Shown piece after piece: positions 8,566-17,974 of a stretch of DNA of 33,922 nucleotides. Under the pieces are notes generated by a model. It ran no database searches, was not told the DNA's origin, and worked only from the letters and a program-made list of their open reading frames with translations. This stretch comes from Candidatus Melainabacteria bacterium (GTDB taxonomy: Bacteria > Cyanobacteriota > Vampirovibrionia > LMEP-6097): NCBI GenBank assembly GCA_028817775.1, contig JAPPOW010000214.1, forward strand, positions 1 through 33,922, in the 5' to 3' direction. The translations under genes were made by a program, and so were the position numbers. Each line of letters opens with the position of its first letter. The stretch's first letter is position 1.

Positions 8566-9647
8566 TAGTCGCGAGTATAAGTTTTGGGCAAACGTAAATT
8601 GAGTGAGGAAACAATCTCGTAACTAATTGTACCAGCGGCTTCAGCCCAAGCACTCACTGGTAGATCTTCACTCAACAGCTCAACCACATCACCAACTTGA
8701 ATATCATTATCACCAATATCAAACATCATCTGGTCCATGGTGATCAAACCTACTTGTTTAATCTCATGTCCTTTGCAGCGAGCAGTGATTTTGTTGGAGA
8801 GTACTCGTTGCACGCCATCAGCGTAACCCAGTGGTAGAGTAGCAATACGGGTATCTCGCTCAGCAGTCCAAGTACGCTTGTAGCTGACGCTTTCACCCTT
8901 GTTGATATTTTTGGTAAAACTAATTCTAGCTTTAAGTGACATCAATGGTTTGAGTTCTGGGTTCTCTAAACCATAGAGTTCGATGCCACAGCGGACATAG
9001 TCGGCTTCAATATCTGGTACTAACTTGGCTGCTTGGCTTGAACCTGGATGCTGCGGGTATTTCAAACCACTAATAAATGTTCTAAATTGTTGATACTGGT
9101 AAATTGAGTAGTCGAGGTCAGCGACATCAACAAAATGAGTGAACAAAGATTGAATTTCTAGATGTTCAAGCTTCTCAAGCTCAAACAAATCATCTCTAGT
9201 ATCGTAACGAAAGCCAATTCGATTCATACCAGTATCAAACTTAAGATGAATCTTGGCTTCTTTGCTGAGCTCTCCAGCTAGCTCGTTGAGTTTGCGTGCT
9301 GTGTCCAAATCGACAATAGTAAGCTCAATATCATTCTCAAGTGCTTGCTCCAAAGCCCACTCTGGACTGAGTCCTAGGACAATGATTCGCTTCTTGCTGG
9401 CAGCTCTAAGCTGCAAGGCTTCATCAACACTGGCAACCCCATAGCCGTGAACAAAGTCGTAAGTATCCAAGACTTTAGAAAGAATAGTTGCTCCATGACC
9501 GTAAGCGTCTGCTTTAAGTACCGGAATCAGTGGCTTGTTGAACCATGAATAAATCTGTTTGAGATTGTACTCAAGATTATCAAGATTGATTTCAAGCCAA
9601 GCATCACGCCTGTACGCTTGTTTCTCTATGGGTCTCAGTTGAACCAT
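8565..9647 (-). CDS. alr: Alanine racemase
   Basis: AWLEINLDNLEYNLKQ, VLKADAYGHGA (PLP lysine), FDTGMNRIGF, RCGIELYG, LPLGYADGV. Confidence 0.96.
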   Translation of the reverse strand: MVQLRPIEKQAYRRDAWLEINLDNLEYNLKQIYSWFNKPLIPVLKADAYGHGATILSKVLDTYDFVHGYGVASVDEALQLRAASKKRIIVLGLSPEWALEQALENDIELTIVDLDTARKLNELAGELSKEAKIHLKFDTGMNRIGFRYDTRDDLFELEKLEHLEIQSLFTHFVDVADLDYSIYQYQQFRTFISGLKYPQHPGSSQAAKLVPDIEADYVRCGIELYGLENPELKPLMSLKARISFTKNINKGESVSYKRTWTAERDTRIATLPLGYADGVQRVLSNKITARCKGHEIKQVGLITMDQMMFDIGDNDIQVGDVVELLSEDLPVSAWAEAAGTISYEIVSSLNLRLPKTYTRD

Positions 9648-10305
9648 TTTTCTCTCCTAGTACTTCTTTAAGTTCAGCCTCTCCAAACTCAGGCCATAAA
9701 GTATCAACAAAAGCTAATCTAGAATTAGCAGCTTGCCAGAGTAAATAATTACTCAATCTAGCATCGCCGCCAGTGCGCAAAATTATTTCTGGGTCTGGCA
9801 TGCCAGCTGTATACAAAAAATCGGAAAATTTTTCTGGGCTCAGTGCTTCAATTTCTTGAGTGCTGAGACTAGCTTTGATCCGTTTGAGTGCAGTACTCAA
9901 TTCATCGATTGAACCGTAATTGAGGGCGATTTGTAATTTGAGTCCGGTATTGTCTTTGGTTTTCTCTGCTAGTTTTAACAAAGGCTGCTCAATACCAATA
10001 TCAGCAAAGGCATGAATATCACCAAGAAAGCTAACTCGTACATTCTCGCGATCTAAATTATCAAGCTCACGTACAGCCACTTCACCAAGTAAGCGAAATA
10101 GGAACTCAAGCTCAGCTTGGTCGCGGCGCCAATTCTCAGTAGAGAATGCATAAGTAGTTAAGTACTCGATGCCATGCTGCGGGCAAAGCCTAACTAGATT
10201 CTTGAGAGCTTCTACTCCGCGACGGTGCCCCTCAATAGACGGCAAGCCACGTTGTTTTGCCCAACGTCGATTGCCATCCATGATTACTGCAAGGTGTTTT
10301 ACCAC
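9604..10305 (-). CDS. uppS: Isoprenyl (undecaprenyl) diphosphate synthase
   Basis: HLAVIMDGNRRWAKQRGLPSIEGHRRG, TTYAFSTENWRR, PDPEIILRTGGDARLSNYLLWQ; GTG start. Confidence 0.96.
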   Translation of the reverse strand: MVKHLAVIMDGNRRWAKQRGLPSIEGHRRGVEALKNLVRLCPQHGIEYLTTYAFSTENWRRDQAELEFLFRLLGEVAVRELDNLDRENVRVSFLGDIHAFADIGIEQPLLKLAEKTKDNTGLKLQIALNYGSIDELSTALKRIKASLSTQEIEALSPEKFSDFLYTAGMPDPEIILRTGGDARLSNYLLWQAANSRLAFVDTLWPEFGEAELKEVLGEKNGSTETHRETSVQA

Positions 10306-10311
10306 ACTCCC

Positions 10312-10317
10312 ATTATA
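10312..10317 (-). promoter_or_regulatory. -10 hexamer TATAAT, 6 nt before uppS GTG
   Basis: minus strand TATAATgggagtGTG. Confidence 0.6.
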
Positions 10318-10360
10318 GCAAGGGCTCAGCCTCGGGGTGTGTAAGCGCTTAGAGGCCCTC

Positions 10361-10451
10361 TGTCATCCTGAGAAGCCGCAGGCGACGTAGGGATGCCAGT
10401 GTTACCTATTTGATAGGGAGATCCTGACGCCCTAAAGGGCTCAGGATGACA
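10361..10451. repeat. Palindromic element B1 (tgtcatcctgag ... ctcaggatgaca)
   Basis: Terminal inverted repeat shared with copies at 14360 and 25665. Confidence 0.9.
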
Positions 10452-10488
10452 AGAAATTTATCAAGTCCTCTAAACTTTTTACAGATCC

Positions 10489-11349
10489 TCAGCCTCGTTT
10501 ATCGATGACTGTGATTTCGTCAGCAGAACTTTCGCTAAAACGATAGTTAAGTGGTGGAATTCGCTCTCCGTCTGCATTCATTGGCACTCGTTTGTAATAA
10601 CGTACGTCAAGCTTGGTGCTATCGCCAATCTCAATTTCATTATGATCTAGTGGTCCTAAGTAAACTTTGAAGCTGGCTTCATTTGAGAGTACATCACTCA
10701 GTGGTAGTTTGATTCTATCTTTGGCAGCACTAGTCTTCTGTGGTAGAGCAATAGTTTTGAATTCCTCACCAAAGACTGATTTACCTTCGATATGATCAAT
10801 AGTAAACAAACGCTTGTTGTAGTAAAGATCAAATTCTAAGAAATTAGAAGTGATCACGTCTTCAAAATTTTGACTTGGATCAGCGGTACTGACTTGAATT
10901 TCAACGTAGCCAGGTGCCATAGTGACTCCAGAGATATGTTCAAACTCACTATCATCAGGATCTGGCTCATCATCTATATCCTTGTCATCAATATTGAGTA
11001 CAGTTTTGATGAAGTCGATAGTAGCCTTGGCTGTTTCGACTATCTCCTTGATCTGCTTATAAAGCTTCTCCAGATCACGAATGCGATGCAAGATACTGCG
11101 TGCGATAAAAGCTTGCCGCTCGATTTCTTCAAACTCAGCTCGGCTGATTCTGACATAAGTATCTCGTTTGCCTTTGACTAATTTTCTTTGAGCAGGCTCA
11201 TAGCCTAGCTCTTCTGCAGTCTGCTTGTTAACTGATTTGATAGTTTTGGCACTGACTGCTGAGATATGACCAAAACTAAAGCAGAGAGCTAGTAGCAAAG
11301 CCAATAGCCTTCTAGAGCCCACTTTCAGTGGACTAGGGTTCTTATTCAT
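10489..11349 (-). CDS. Hypothetical secreted protein
   Basis: 286 aa; signal peptide RRLLALLLALCFSFGHISAVSA; SD-like aaggaga upstream. Confidence 0.75.
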   Translation of the reverse strand: MNKNPSPLKVGSRRLLALLLALCFSFGHISAVSAKTIKSVNKQTAEELGYEPAQRKLVKGKRDTYVRISRAEFEEIERQAFIARSILHRIRDLEKLYKQIKEIVETAKATIDFIKTVLNIDDKDIDDEPDPDDSEFEHISGVTMAPGYVEIQVSTADPSQNFEDVITSNFLEFDLYYNKRLFTIDHIEGKSVFGEEFKTIALPQKTSAAKDRIKLPLSDVLSNEASFKVYLGPLDHNEIEIGDSTKLDVRYYKRVPMNADGERIPPLNYRFSESSADEITVIDKRG

Positions 11350-11359
11350 TATTCTCTCC

Positions 11360-11533
11360 TTAGAGTAGTTTGAAGTCTAGTTTACAATCACCGTCTTCGT
11401 TGTTTTCGAGTTCACGATCCATTCTGCGAACATTCCAATAAATGCGACCGAAGAATGCAGCAATAAGTAATAAAACTACAAGGCGTAGCGGCTCTTTGAT
11501 AAGAATAGTCCAACTGTCAATTAGTTCTTGCAT
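11360..11533 (-). CDS. Small single-TM hypothetical protein
   Basis: MQELIDSWTILIKEPLRLVVLLLIAAFFGRIYWNVRRMDREL; between adjacent co-directional ORFs. Confidence 0.55.
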   Translation of the reverse strand: MQELIDSWTILIKEPLRLVVLLLIAAFFGRIYWNVRRMDRELENNEDGDCKLDFKLL

Positions 11534-11762
11534 ATCTTTCCCTATCCAATTTTCGCATCTGCCTATAACCATGTTGAAGCAGATGATCACCCATCAGCAT
11601 AACACAGAAGCTTAGCAAAGTCTCTATTCTAAGTAGATACATGTGATTGTGCTGACCAAGTAGTACGCTCAATAATTCCAAACCAAATGGAGTAGCTAGT
11701 ATGATGCCTAGAGTTCTAAATGCTTCAGCTCGATATTTAACTGAGTTCTCGTAAACGACCAT
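11517..11762 (-). CDS. Small membrane hypothetical protein
   Basis: Two hydrophobic segments; overlaps the next ORF by 17 nt, operon-like spacing. Confidence 0.5.
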   Translation of the reverse strand: MVVYENSVKYRAEAFRTLGIILATPFGLELLSVLLGQHNHMYLLRIETLLSFCVMLMGDHLLQHGYRQMRKLDRERYARTN

Positions 11763-11797
11763 AGAGAAATTATGACTAAAAGAAAGCTGAAATGAAA

Positions 11798-12072
11798 GGG
11801 GTCAAAAAACCTCTGGGATTTTTTTGAAAAGCTTTTTGTTTGCAATGGTTTTTGTGAAAAACAATACCAGATTGAATTAAGAGAAGATATTTAAGGGGGT
11901 CATTTGACCTCTGAGAATGACAGTGACCAGCAAAAAAGCAACTCATGCTTTTTGTGCTTAGTCCCCACTCCTGATAGTCAGGCAACTTCGTTGCCTATCG
12001 CTGGACCTAACTCCATTAGCTTAATTCAAGGGTTTGCCAAACAGCGAGAAGGGTCATTTGTCCTCTGGAATA
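11798..12072. promoter_or_regulatory. Three degenerate copies of GGGTCAttTGaCCTCTG upstream of fliD
   Basis: 11798 ggggtcaaaaaacctctggga; 11895 gggggtcatttgacctctgaga; 12050 agggtcatttgtcctctggaa; the middle copy contains the palindrome GGTCA-TT-TGACC. Confidence 0.4.
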
Positions 12073-12274
12073 CCTAGTCCAAAGAACTGATCACCTGATG
12101 CTACGCATCCGTTCTTCGCTCCGGTTCAGCCCTTGAAGCAAGCTTCAGGGCATGCACCTATACTCAGAATAAGCCAAAATCATGAGCTCAAAGCTCTAAA
12201 AATAGCTAAATGACTGACTTTTCAGGCTCTTTATAAGTGGAATTTATATATTGGAACCCTAATAAGGAGAAGCA

Positions 12275-14041
12275 ATGGCCGTAAGTTTCATAGGTCTGAA
12301 TAGTTCGTTTGACTCTGGAGCGCTGATCAATCAATTGATCACACTCGAGGTTCAAAGTCGTATCAGTCCATTGCAACAAAAAATCACTGAATTAAATCGA
12401 GAAGATTCATTTCTTTCTGCAATTGCTAATGATGTAACTAGTCTCAAGGGTACTGTTGACCACAAAAATATTTCTCGTGGTGACACTGAACTTGCTTCCA
12501 AATCAGTTACTACTACCAACAACGCAGACTCGGCAGGAACCGAAAACTATTACGCTGAGATTACTGCAACTGACGATGCAGTGGTACAAAATTTTGATTT
12601 GACTGTAGACCAGTTGGCGACTAGCTCATCGCGTAAATCTACTGCAAGAGTAGATAATGGTGTCACAGGTGCTTCTGCGATGAGTGCAGCAAACCTCAAA
12701 GGTGTTACTTCGCTTACTACTGGTACGGTGACTATCGATGGTGAGACTCAGACCTCTGCACTCACTGATAGTAGTACTATCAATGATGTTCTAACTTTTT
12801 TACAGACTTTTGCCGCGGTTAGTACAGCGACCATGGATGCTGAAGGACGGATTGCTATTACTGGTACTGCTGGAAGTATTGGAAACTCTGGTGACACTAG
12901 TAATTTGATCTCAGCACTTGGTTTGAACAACGCAGTGCTCTCTGGTGGTTCAGCAACTGGTTTACAGAAGCTTACAGCAGCTAAGTCTTCGACTACGCTA
13001 AATGCTTTGCCAACTCCAATTACAGGTACCACACTAACGATTAATGGTACCGATGTGACTTATGATCCAGCTACTGACAGCATCACCACTTTAGTTGATG
13101 AAATTAATAGTACTTCAGCGACTGGGGTCAATGCTTCTTACGATGATATTAATGGTGAGCTGATCCTCACCAATAAGGATACCGGTGCACTATCAATTAC
13201 AGTTAGCTCGAATGGTAACGCTGATACGGTTCTAAATATTGCAGCAGCCGGTGCTGAAACACTTGGTAATAATGCTGAGTTTACAATTTCTACTCTCAAT
13301 GGTGGTGCGACTTTGGTCAACAACGATAATACTGTAACAGGTTTGATTGAAGGCTTGACTTTTGAATTGAAGAATACAACTCCAACTGGTCCTTCTGTGC
13401 CCGTCAATGTTGCTATTGCAGAGGATGTCGATAGTATTGTAACTAAGATCACAACTATCATTGATCAGGTTAATGACATGATACAAGATCTTGAGGCGCA
13501 GGATGATAGTTTCAGTCGGCAAATGATTCGCCGTCTTAAGAACACAATGGGTACTGCTTACAGTGGGCTTAGTAATGATTATGCTTCTTTGATTGAGATC
13601 GGTATTACTAGTGATGTCGGTACTGATACTAGTAGTGGCTTCCAGGGCTATACTCTTGATCGTGATACTTTTGAAACAGCTTTCCTTGATGATAGGGCAG
13701 ATTTCTTGAAAATTCTTTATGGTACTAGCATTGTTACTGACCCGGATGCAGAGATCACAGCACTCTCAGACGGTTCAGAAGGTGTGATCACACTCTTGCA
13801 GCGAGCGCTGGATGAATACGTTGATCCAGACGTACCAACCAATGGTTTGATTAATCAAATCCAAGATTCAATTTCAACTCAGATTGATACTGCTAACGAT
13901 AGGATAGAGAGAGCTCAACAAAGTATCGATGCGCTTGAAGATAGATTAACCAGACAGTTTTCACAGCTTGATATTATTAACGCTCAATTTCAACAGCAGC
14001 AGCAAGCGATTCAAAGTACCTTTGGTGGTGGGACAGCCTAA
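12275..14041 (+). CDS. fliD: Flagellar hook-associated protein 2 (filament cap)
   Basis: N-terminal GLNSSFDSGALINQLITLEVQSRISPLQQKI, C-terminal IDTANDRIERAQQSIDALEDRLTRQFSQLDIINAQFQQQ; strong SD aaggagaagcaATG. Confidence 0.88.
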   Translation: MAVSFIGLNSSFDSGALINQLITLEVQSRISPLQQKITELNREDSFLSAIANDVTSLKGTVDHKNISRGDTELASKSVTTTNNADSAGTENYYAEITATDDAVVQNFDLTVDQLATSSSRKSTARVDNGVTGASAMSAANLKGVTSLTTGTVTIDGETQTSALTDSSTINDVLTFLQTFAAVSTATMDAEGRIAITGTAGSIGNSGDTSNLISALGLNNAVLSGGSATGLQKLTAAKSSTTLNALPTPITGTTLTINGTDVTYDPATDSITTLVDEINSTSATGVNASYDDINGELILTNKDTGALSITVSSNGNADTVLNIAAAGAETLGNNAEFTISTLNGGATLVNNDNTVTGLIEGLTFELKNTTPTGPSVPVNVAIAEDVDSIVTKITTIIDQVNDMIQDLEAQDDSFSRQMIRRLKNTMGTAYSGLSNDYASLIEIGITSDVGTDTSSGFQGYTLDRDTFETAFLDDRADFLKILYGTSIVTDPDAEITALSDGSEGVITLLQRALDEYVDPDVPTNGLINQIQDSISTQIDTANDRIERAQQSIDALEDRLTRQFSQLDIINAQFQQQQQAIQSTFGGGTA

Positions 14042-14358
14042 TGAACGAAAAGTTTGAAACTATTGGTCAAGGTCTGGATCGGATACAGGTTATTGATGCC
14101 GAGATTAGCGAATTGCTTGAGGCGCAGGAATACGGCAAGATTGTGGAAATGATGCCGAAGCGCATGAGTGTGATCTGCCAGATGACTCAAATTCGAGAAG
14201 CTGATGGCATCACTGAGGAAGAGCAGAAGCGGCTTGATAAGATCTTCTCAGGTGCGCATAGTATTCAGCAGAAAATTACCGAGAAAAAAGACAATATCTC
14301 TGGCCGTCTGAAAAAACACAAAACTATCAAAAGTCAGAATAAGCGACTTCGTTATTAG
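14041..14358 (+). CDS. FliT-like small helical protein (putative flagellar chaperone)
   Basis: Overlaps the fliD stop (TAATG), all-helical 105 aa; inferred mainly from position. Confidence 0.45.
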   Translation: MNEKFETIGQGLDRIQVIDAEISELLEAQEYGKIVEMMPKRMSVICQMTQIREADGITEEEQKRLDKIFSGAHSIQQKITEKKDNISGRLKKHKTIKSQNKRLRY

Positions 14359-14359
14359 T

Positions 14360-14453
14360 TGTCATCCTGAGGAACGCCATAGGCGTGACGTCAGGATCTA
14401 GTTAGCAAGTTAGTAACGATGAGATCCTGACGCCTTACAGGCTCAGGATGACA
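14360..14453. repeat. Palindromic element B2
   Basis: tgtcatcctgaggaacgccataggcgtgacgtcaggatct ... gagatcctgacgccttacaggctcaggatgaca. Confidence 0.92.
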
Positions 14454-14460
14454 GATAGGT

Positions 14461-14466
14461 TAGAAT
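14461..14466 (+). promoter_or_regulatory. -10 hexamer TAGAAT, 7 nt before tatD ATG
   Basis: ggtTAGAATagtatttATG. Confidence 0.55.
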
Positions 14467-14473
14467 AGTATTT

Positions 14474-15289
14474 ATGCAGTTAATAGATACTCACGCGCAT
14501 ATTTGTTTTGATTCCTATGATGAAGATAGGCAGGAAATGATGGCTCGTGCTTATGATTCTGGGGTTTTTAAGTTATTGCATCCTTGTTGTAATCTTGATG
14601 AGATTCCGGCTCTACTTGGCTATACTAAGGAATATGACGGTGATGGCAAGATCGATCTTTATACTGCAATGGGTTTGCATCCCACCGAGATTGAGAAGTG
14701 GGATGAAAACTCCGCTGCCAGGATTGCTGAATACTTAGATCAAGAATTAGCTAAGCCTGATCACAAGGTTAGAGCAGTGGGGGAGACTGGGCTTGATTAC
14801 TATCATTGTAAGGATGAGGAGTCACAAGCCAGGCAGCGAGGGATCTTCCGTGAGCAAATTGCGCTGGCTAAGAAATATCAATTGCCTTTGATAGTGCATA
14901 CGCGTGATGCTTGGCAGGATACTCTGCAAATTCTAAAAGAAGAGTATCCAGAGGATAGGAACGCGCATCATGGCACTATTCATTGTTATACCGGAAATTA
15001 TGAATTTGCTTCTGAAGTTATTGAGCATGGTTTCTATATTTCATGGTCTGGTATTGTTACTTACAAGAAAAATGATGAGTTTAGAGAGATTGCCGCTAAG
15101 ATCCCCCTAGACAGGGTTTTGGTGGAGACTGATTGTCCGTTCTTGGCACCGCAAGCTCAGCGCGGTAAGCGTAATGAACCAAGTTTTGTGAACTATGTAG
15201 CAGAGACTTTGGCTGAATGCTACAAGATTAGTAAGGAAGAGCTGGCGGGTATTAGTACTGAGAATGCGACTCGTTTGTTTAAGCTTTAA
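14474..15289 (+). CDS. tatD: TatD family metal-dependent hydrolase
   Basis: LIDTHAHICFDSYDEDR, AVGETGLDYY, PLIVHTRDAWQDT, VLVETDCPFLAPQAQRGKRNEPSFV. Confidence 0.95.
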   Translation: MQLIDTHAHICFDSYDEDRQEMMARAYDSGVFKLLHPCCNLDEIPALLGYTKEYDGDGKIDLYTAMGLHPTEIEKWDENSAARIAEYLDQELAKPDHKVRAVGETGLDYYHCKDEESQARQRGIFREQIALAKKYQLPLIVHTRDAWQDTLQILKEEYPEDRNAHHGTIHCYTGNYEFASEVIEHGFYISWSGIVTYKKNDEFREIAAKIPLDRVLVETDCPFLAPQAQRGKRNEPSFVNYVAETLAECYKISKEELAGISTENATRLFKL

Positions 15290-16223
15290 CTGTCATTGCG
15301 ACCGCGAGCCAAAGGCGTGGCGGGAAGCAATCCAATGCACTAGCCATGTCTTTGCATTGGATTGCTTCGTCACTCTGTTCCTCGCAATGACCTTAGTCTT
15401 CAGTCCGGTGCTGGCTGAACCATCAAATGATGATCTGCGTGATCTATTACTTACAGGCAATGTCGAAGCAGTAGTCCAAACTGTAGAAGCGGATAGAGCG
15501 ATCAATTGGTCTAAGGATAAGCTCAAGATCAATCCGCTTGCTTCTGAGTATTATGCCATCGCATTAATCGTTCTTGGTGACATCGATAAAGCTAAGTATT
15601 TCATCGATAAAGCTAGAGACTTTCATCCTAAATCTCAAGCACTGAGAGACTGTGCTAAGCAATTGGATTTTTTTGCACAGCATTTTATAAATAAGGATCT
15701 CAAGTTTACTAAGCAAGAAAAATTGCATATCAAGCTTTATGATTTATTGCATCTATATTTGGCAGAAGAGCCTCAATCCAAACAAGCTACTAAGTTAAAA
15801 CAAAAAATTCTCAAAGAAGTAGAGAAGCTAGATGGGGCGCTGCCATATTTTATGACCAAGCTTGACTATCTCTCTGAACTTAATGATCCAAGTTTGGTTG
15901 ATCAAATATCTAAGCAAGCCTTTGATACTATTGCAGCCAAGCGCAAGATTTTATTCCCTAAGACTTTGGATTTCTATGAACTGGCTTCTGCTTACAAGGC
16001 TCTAGCCAGGCTTAGTATTCAAGCTGGAGACAAGGCTAAAGCCACTCAGTATATTAAACTTGCGCGCAGTAATATTTTTAAGATGAAAGCTTTGTGGCTG
16101 GAAGAGGATACGCGTCACTACCGTAAGATCTTAAAGATGGAACAACGAGTGACAAGCTTTGGTTATGTCCTACCACAGTGGTTGATTCTATTACGTGAAG
16201 AGTATGATGCTTACTTGAATTAA
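15264..16223 (+). CDS. Hypothetical exported TPR-like helical protein; 5' end passes through element A2
   Basis: Putative signal h-region FALDCFVTLFLAMTLVFSPVLA-EPSN; start uncertain (15264 ATG, 15357 TTG or 15387 ATG). Confidence 0.7.
   Translation: MRLVCLSFNCHCDREPKAWREAIQCTSHVFALDCFVTLFLAMTLVFSPVLAEPSNDDLRDLLLTGNVEAVVQTVEADRAINWSKDKLKINPLASEYYAIALIVLGDIDKAKYFIDKARDFHPKSQALRDCAKQLDFFAQHFINKDLKFTKQEKLHIKLYDLLHLYLAEEPQSKQATKLKQKILKEVEKLDGALPYFMTKLDYLSELNDPSLVDQISKQAFDTIAAKRKILFPKTLDFYELASAYKALARLSIQAGDKAKATQYIKLARSNIFKMKALWLEEDTRHYRKILKMEQRVTSFGYVLPQWLILLREEYDAYLN
15292..15391. repeat. Palindromic element A2
   Basis: gtcattgcgaccgcgagcc ... tgttcctcgcaatgac, inner arms gaagcaatccaatgca / tgcattggattgcttc. 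Confidence 0.92.
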
Positions 16224-16942
16224 ACAGCTGCAGCGACTGGTATTGCTGCTTTTGTGACGAGCGTGTTGCTTGCTGGCATCGTAGTTGGACTTTCTGCCAG
16301 AACTCTATCTATGCCTCTTTCGATTGCTGTAACGGCTTTGCGTACCAGGGAAGAGAAAGTGGTGTTGCTATTCAGGTGAGGTCCAAGTGCATCATTGAGT
16401 ACGGCAGTAAAGAAGTCCTGGTTGTCGTTTAAGATCGAGCTTGCGATTTGCCCAAAGGCAGGTGCTTTGTCTCCAGAGAAGATGACTTTTGCTACTTGAA
16501 CTAGGGTACCCAGTATTTTATTAACACTGAGTTTGAAACAATTGCCCCAAAGTGCTTTGTTCAAAGCATCTTGCGAAACATAGACTTCTCCAGTTTGAGA
16601 ATTTGTAATCGGTCCAACGCCAGCAAAACCTTCATTACCAAAACTTAAAGATCTAGCCAGTGCATCTTCTTCTGCAGTGAGCCCTAACTCTGCTGCAATT
16701 GCTTCATTTGTTTTGGCACCATTGACTGCGTAATCAAAAACCTTGCTGAATAGATCTGAATCTGAATTAGATACTACCAGTTGGATAATTTTTTGGTTGA
16801 GTCTAGCTAGATCAATACTAGTCTGGGGAACTTGTGCCAGATTGGTACTTGCTGGCATCACCACATTGGCTGTGGTCTGAGGTGCCAGACTTGTATTGGT
16901 CTGCATCACTGGGCTTTGTTGATTGACCCTTGCTACTTGCAT
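16220..16942 (-). CDS. Hypothetical protein
   Basis: 240 aa, TACAAT -10 six nt before ATG; no family recognised. Confidence 0.6.
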   Translation of the reverse strand: MQVARVNQQSPVMQTNTSLAPQTTANVVMPASTNLAQVPQTSIDLARLNQKIIQLVVSNSDSDLFSKVFDYAVNGAKTNEAIAAELGLTAEEDALARSLSFGNEGFAGVGPITNSQTGEVYVSQDALNKALWGNCFKLSVNKILGTLVQVAKVIFSGDKAPAFGQIASSILNDNQDFFTAVLNDALGPHLNSNTTFSSLVRKAVTAIERGIDRVLAESPTTMPASNTLVTKAAIPVAAAV

Positions 16943-16948
16943 AGTTGA

Positions 16949-16954
16949 ATTGTA
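16949..16954 (-). promoter_or_regulatory. Extended -10 (TGaTACAAT), 6 nt before ATG 16942
   Basis: minus strand TGATACAATtcaactATG. Confidence 0.6.
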
Positions 16955-16978
16955 TCACGGGTTGATTGGTGAAAACCC

Positions 16979-17878
16979 CTAAGTCACCAAGCTTCTCAAA
17001 CACTCTTCAATCCTAGGGTGAGTAAATTTATAGCCAGCATCCTCAAGAACTTTGGGTTTAACCTTGGCACTAGCTAATAACAAAGCATCAGCCATCTCTC
17101 CAAAAATAATTTTGGCAAGGAAGCTTGGCATTGGAGCTAAAGCAGGCCTACCCAAGACTCGAGCTAGACTGCTAGTAAAAATAGAATTGGTCACTGGATG
17201 AGGACTAGTGAAGTTGACCGGTCCTTTAATCTTAGAATTGTTCATTATAAAGTAGAGCCCGTAGATCAGATCTTCAATACTAATCCAGCTCATGATTTGT
17301 TTGCCGCTGCCGATATCACCGCCCATGCCAAAACTAAATGGCAAAACTAATTTGGCTAGCGCGCCGCCCTCTTTGCTCAATACAATGCCGATACGCGGAT
17401 GCACTACTCTGATCCCAGCTTCTCGAGCTGGGTCTGCAGCAGCCTCCCAAGCTTTGCAAGTATCAGAAATAAATAAACCCTCTACTGGAAAGCTATGTTC
17501 GTAAAGAGTTTCAAAGGGACGATCAGCGTAGTAACCAATAGCAGAAGCTGAAATAAATAAATTGGGTTTAGCTTTGAGTTTAGCTAGAGTACTTGCTAGT
17601 AAGTGAGTAGACTTAGTTCTACTTTCTAGGATGCGAGTTTTTTGTGCTGTGGTCCAACGGCGGTCAGCGATATTCTCGCCAGCTAGATGCACTACCACAT
17701 CAAAACCCTCCAGCTCACTAGTGTCAAGCACAGCTTCATCAGGTTGCCAAAAAATTTTCCTGGGACCTAATTTAGATTCTGATCTTACTAATGAATAAAC
17801 TTCATGTCCTTGATACTCAAGGTAGCTAGCTAGATTTTTGCCAACAAGTCCAGTTGAGCCTGAGATAAGGACCTTCAT
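16979..17878 (-). CDS. TIGR01777-type NAD-dependent epimerase/dehydratase (SDR)
   Basis: MKVLISGSTGLVGKNLASYL, VVHLAGENIADRRWT, SASAIGYYADR, VHPRIGIVLSKEGGALAKLVLPF. Confidence 0.92.
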   Translation of the reverse strand: MKVLISGSTGLVGKNLASYLEYQGHEVYSLVRSESKLGPRKIFWQPDEAVLDTSELEGFDVVVHLAGENIADRRWTTAQKTRILESRTKSTHLLASTLAKLKAKPNLFISASAIGYYADRPFETLYEHSFPVEGLFISDTCKAWEAAADPAREAGIRVVHPRIGIVLSKEGGALAKLVLPFSFGMGGDIGSGKQIMSWISIEDLIYGLYFIMNNSKIKGPVNFTSPHPVTNSIFTSSLARVLGRPALAPMPSFLAKIIFGEMADALLLASAKVKPKVLEDAGYKFTHPRIEECLRSLVT

Positions 17879-17884
17879 TATTTG

Positions 17885-17890
17885 ATTCTA
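17885..17890 (-). promoter_or_regulatory. -10 hexamer TAGAAT, 6 nt before ATG 17878
   Basis: minus strand TAGAATcaaataATG. Confidence 0.58.
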
Positions 17891-17974
17891 CTATGTAGAT
17901 AGCGAGCAGTTCATAATTGTTTAATATTGGCATGGTGGATTGAGCTTGGCAGGTGCGCTATTATGTTGCGAAGG

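Noticed and set aside
12205-12262. Sigma-28 flagellar promoter upstream of fliD
   Set aside because: TAAA is present but the expected GCCGATAA box at the right spacing matches poorly (about 4 of 8).
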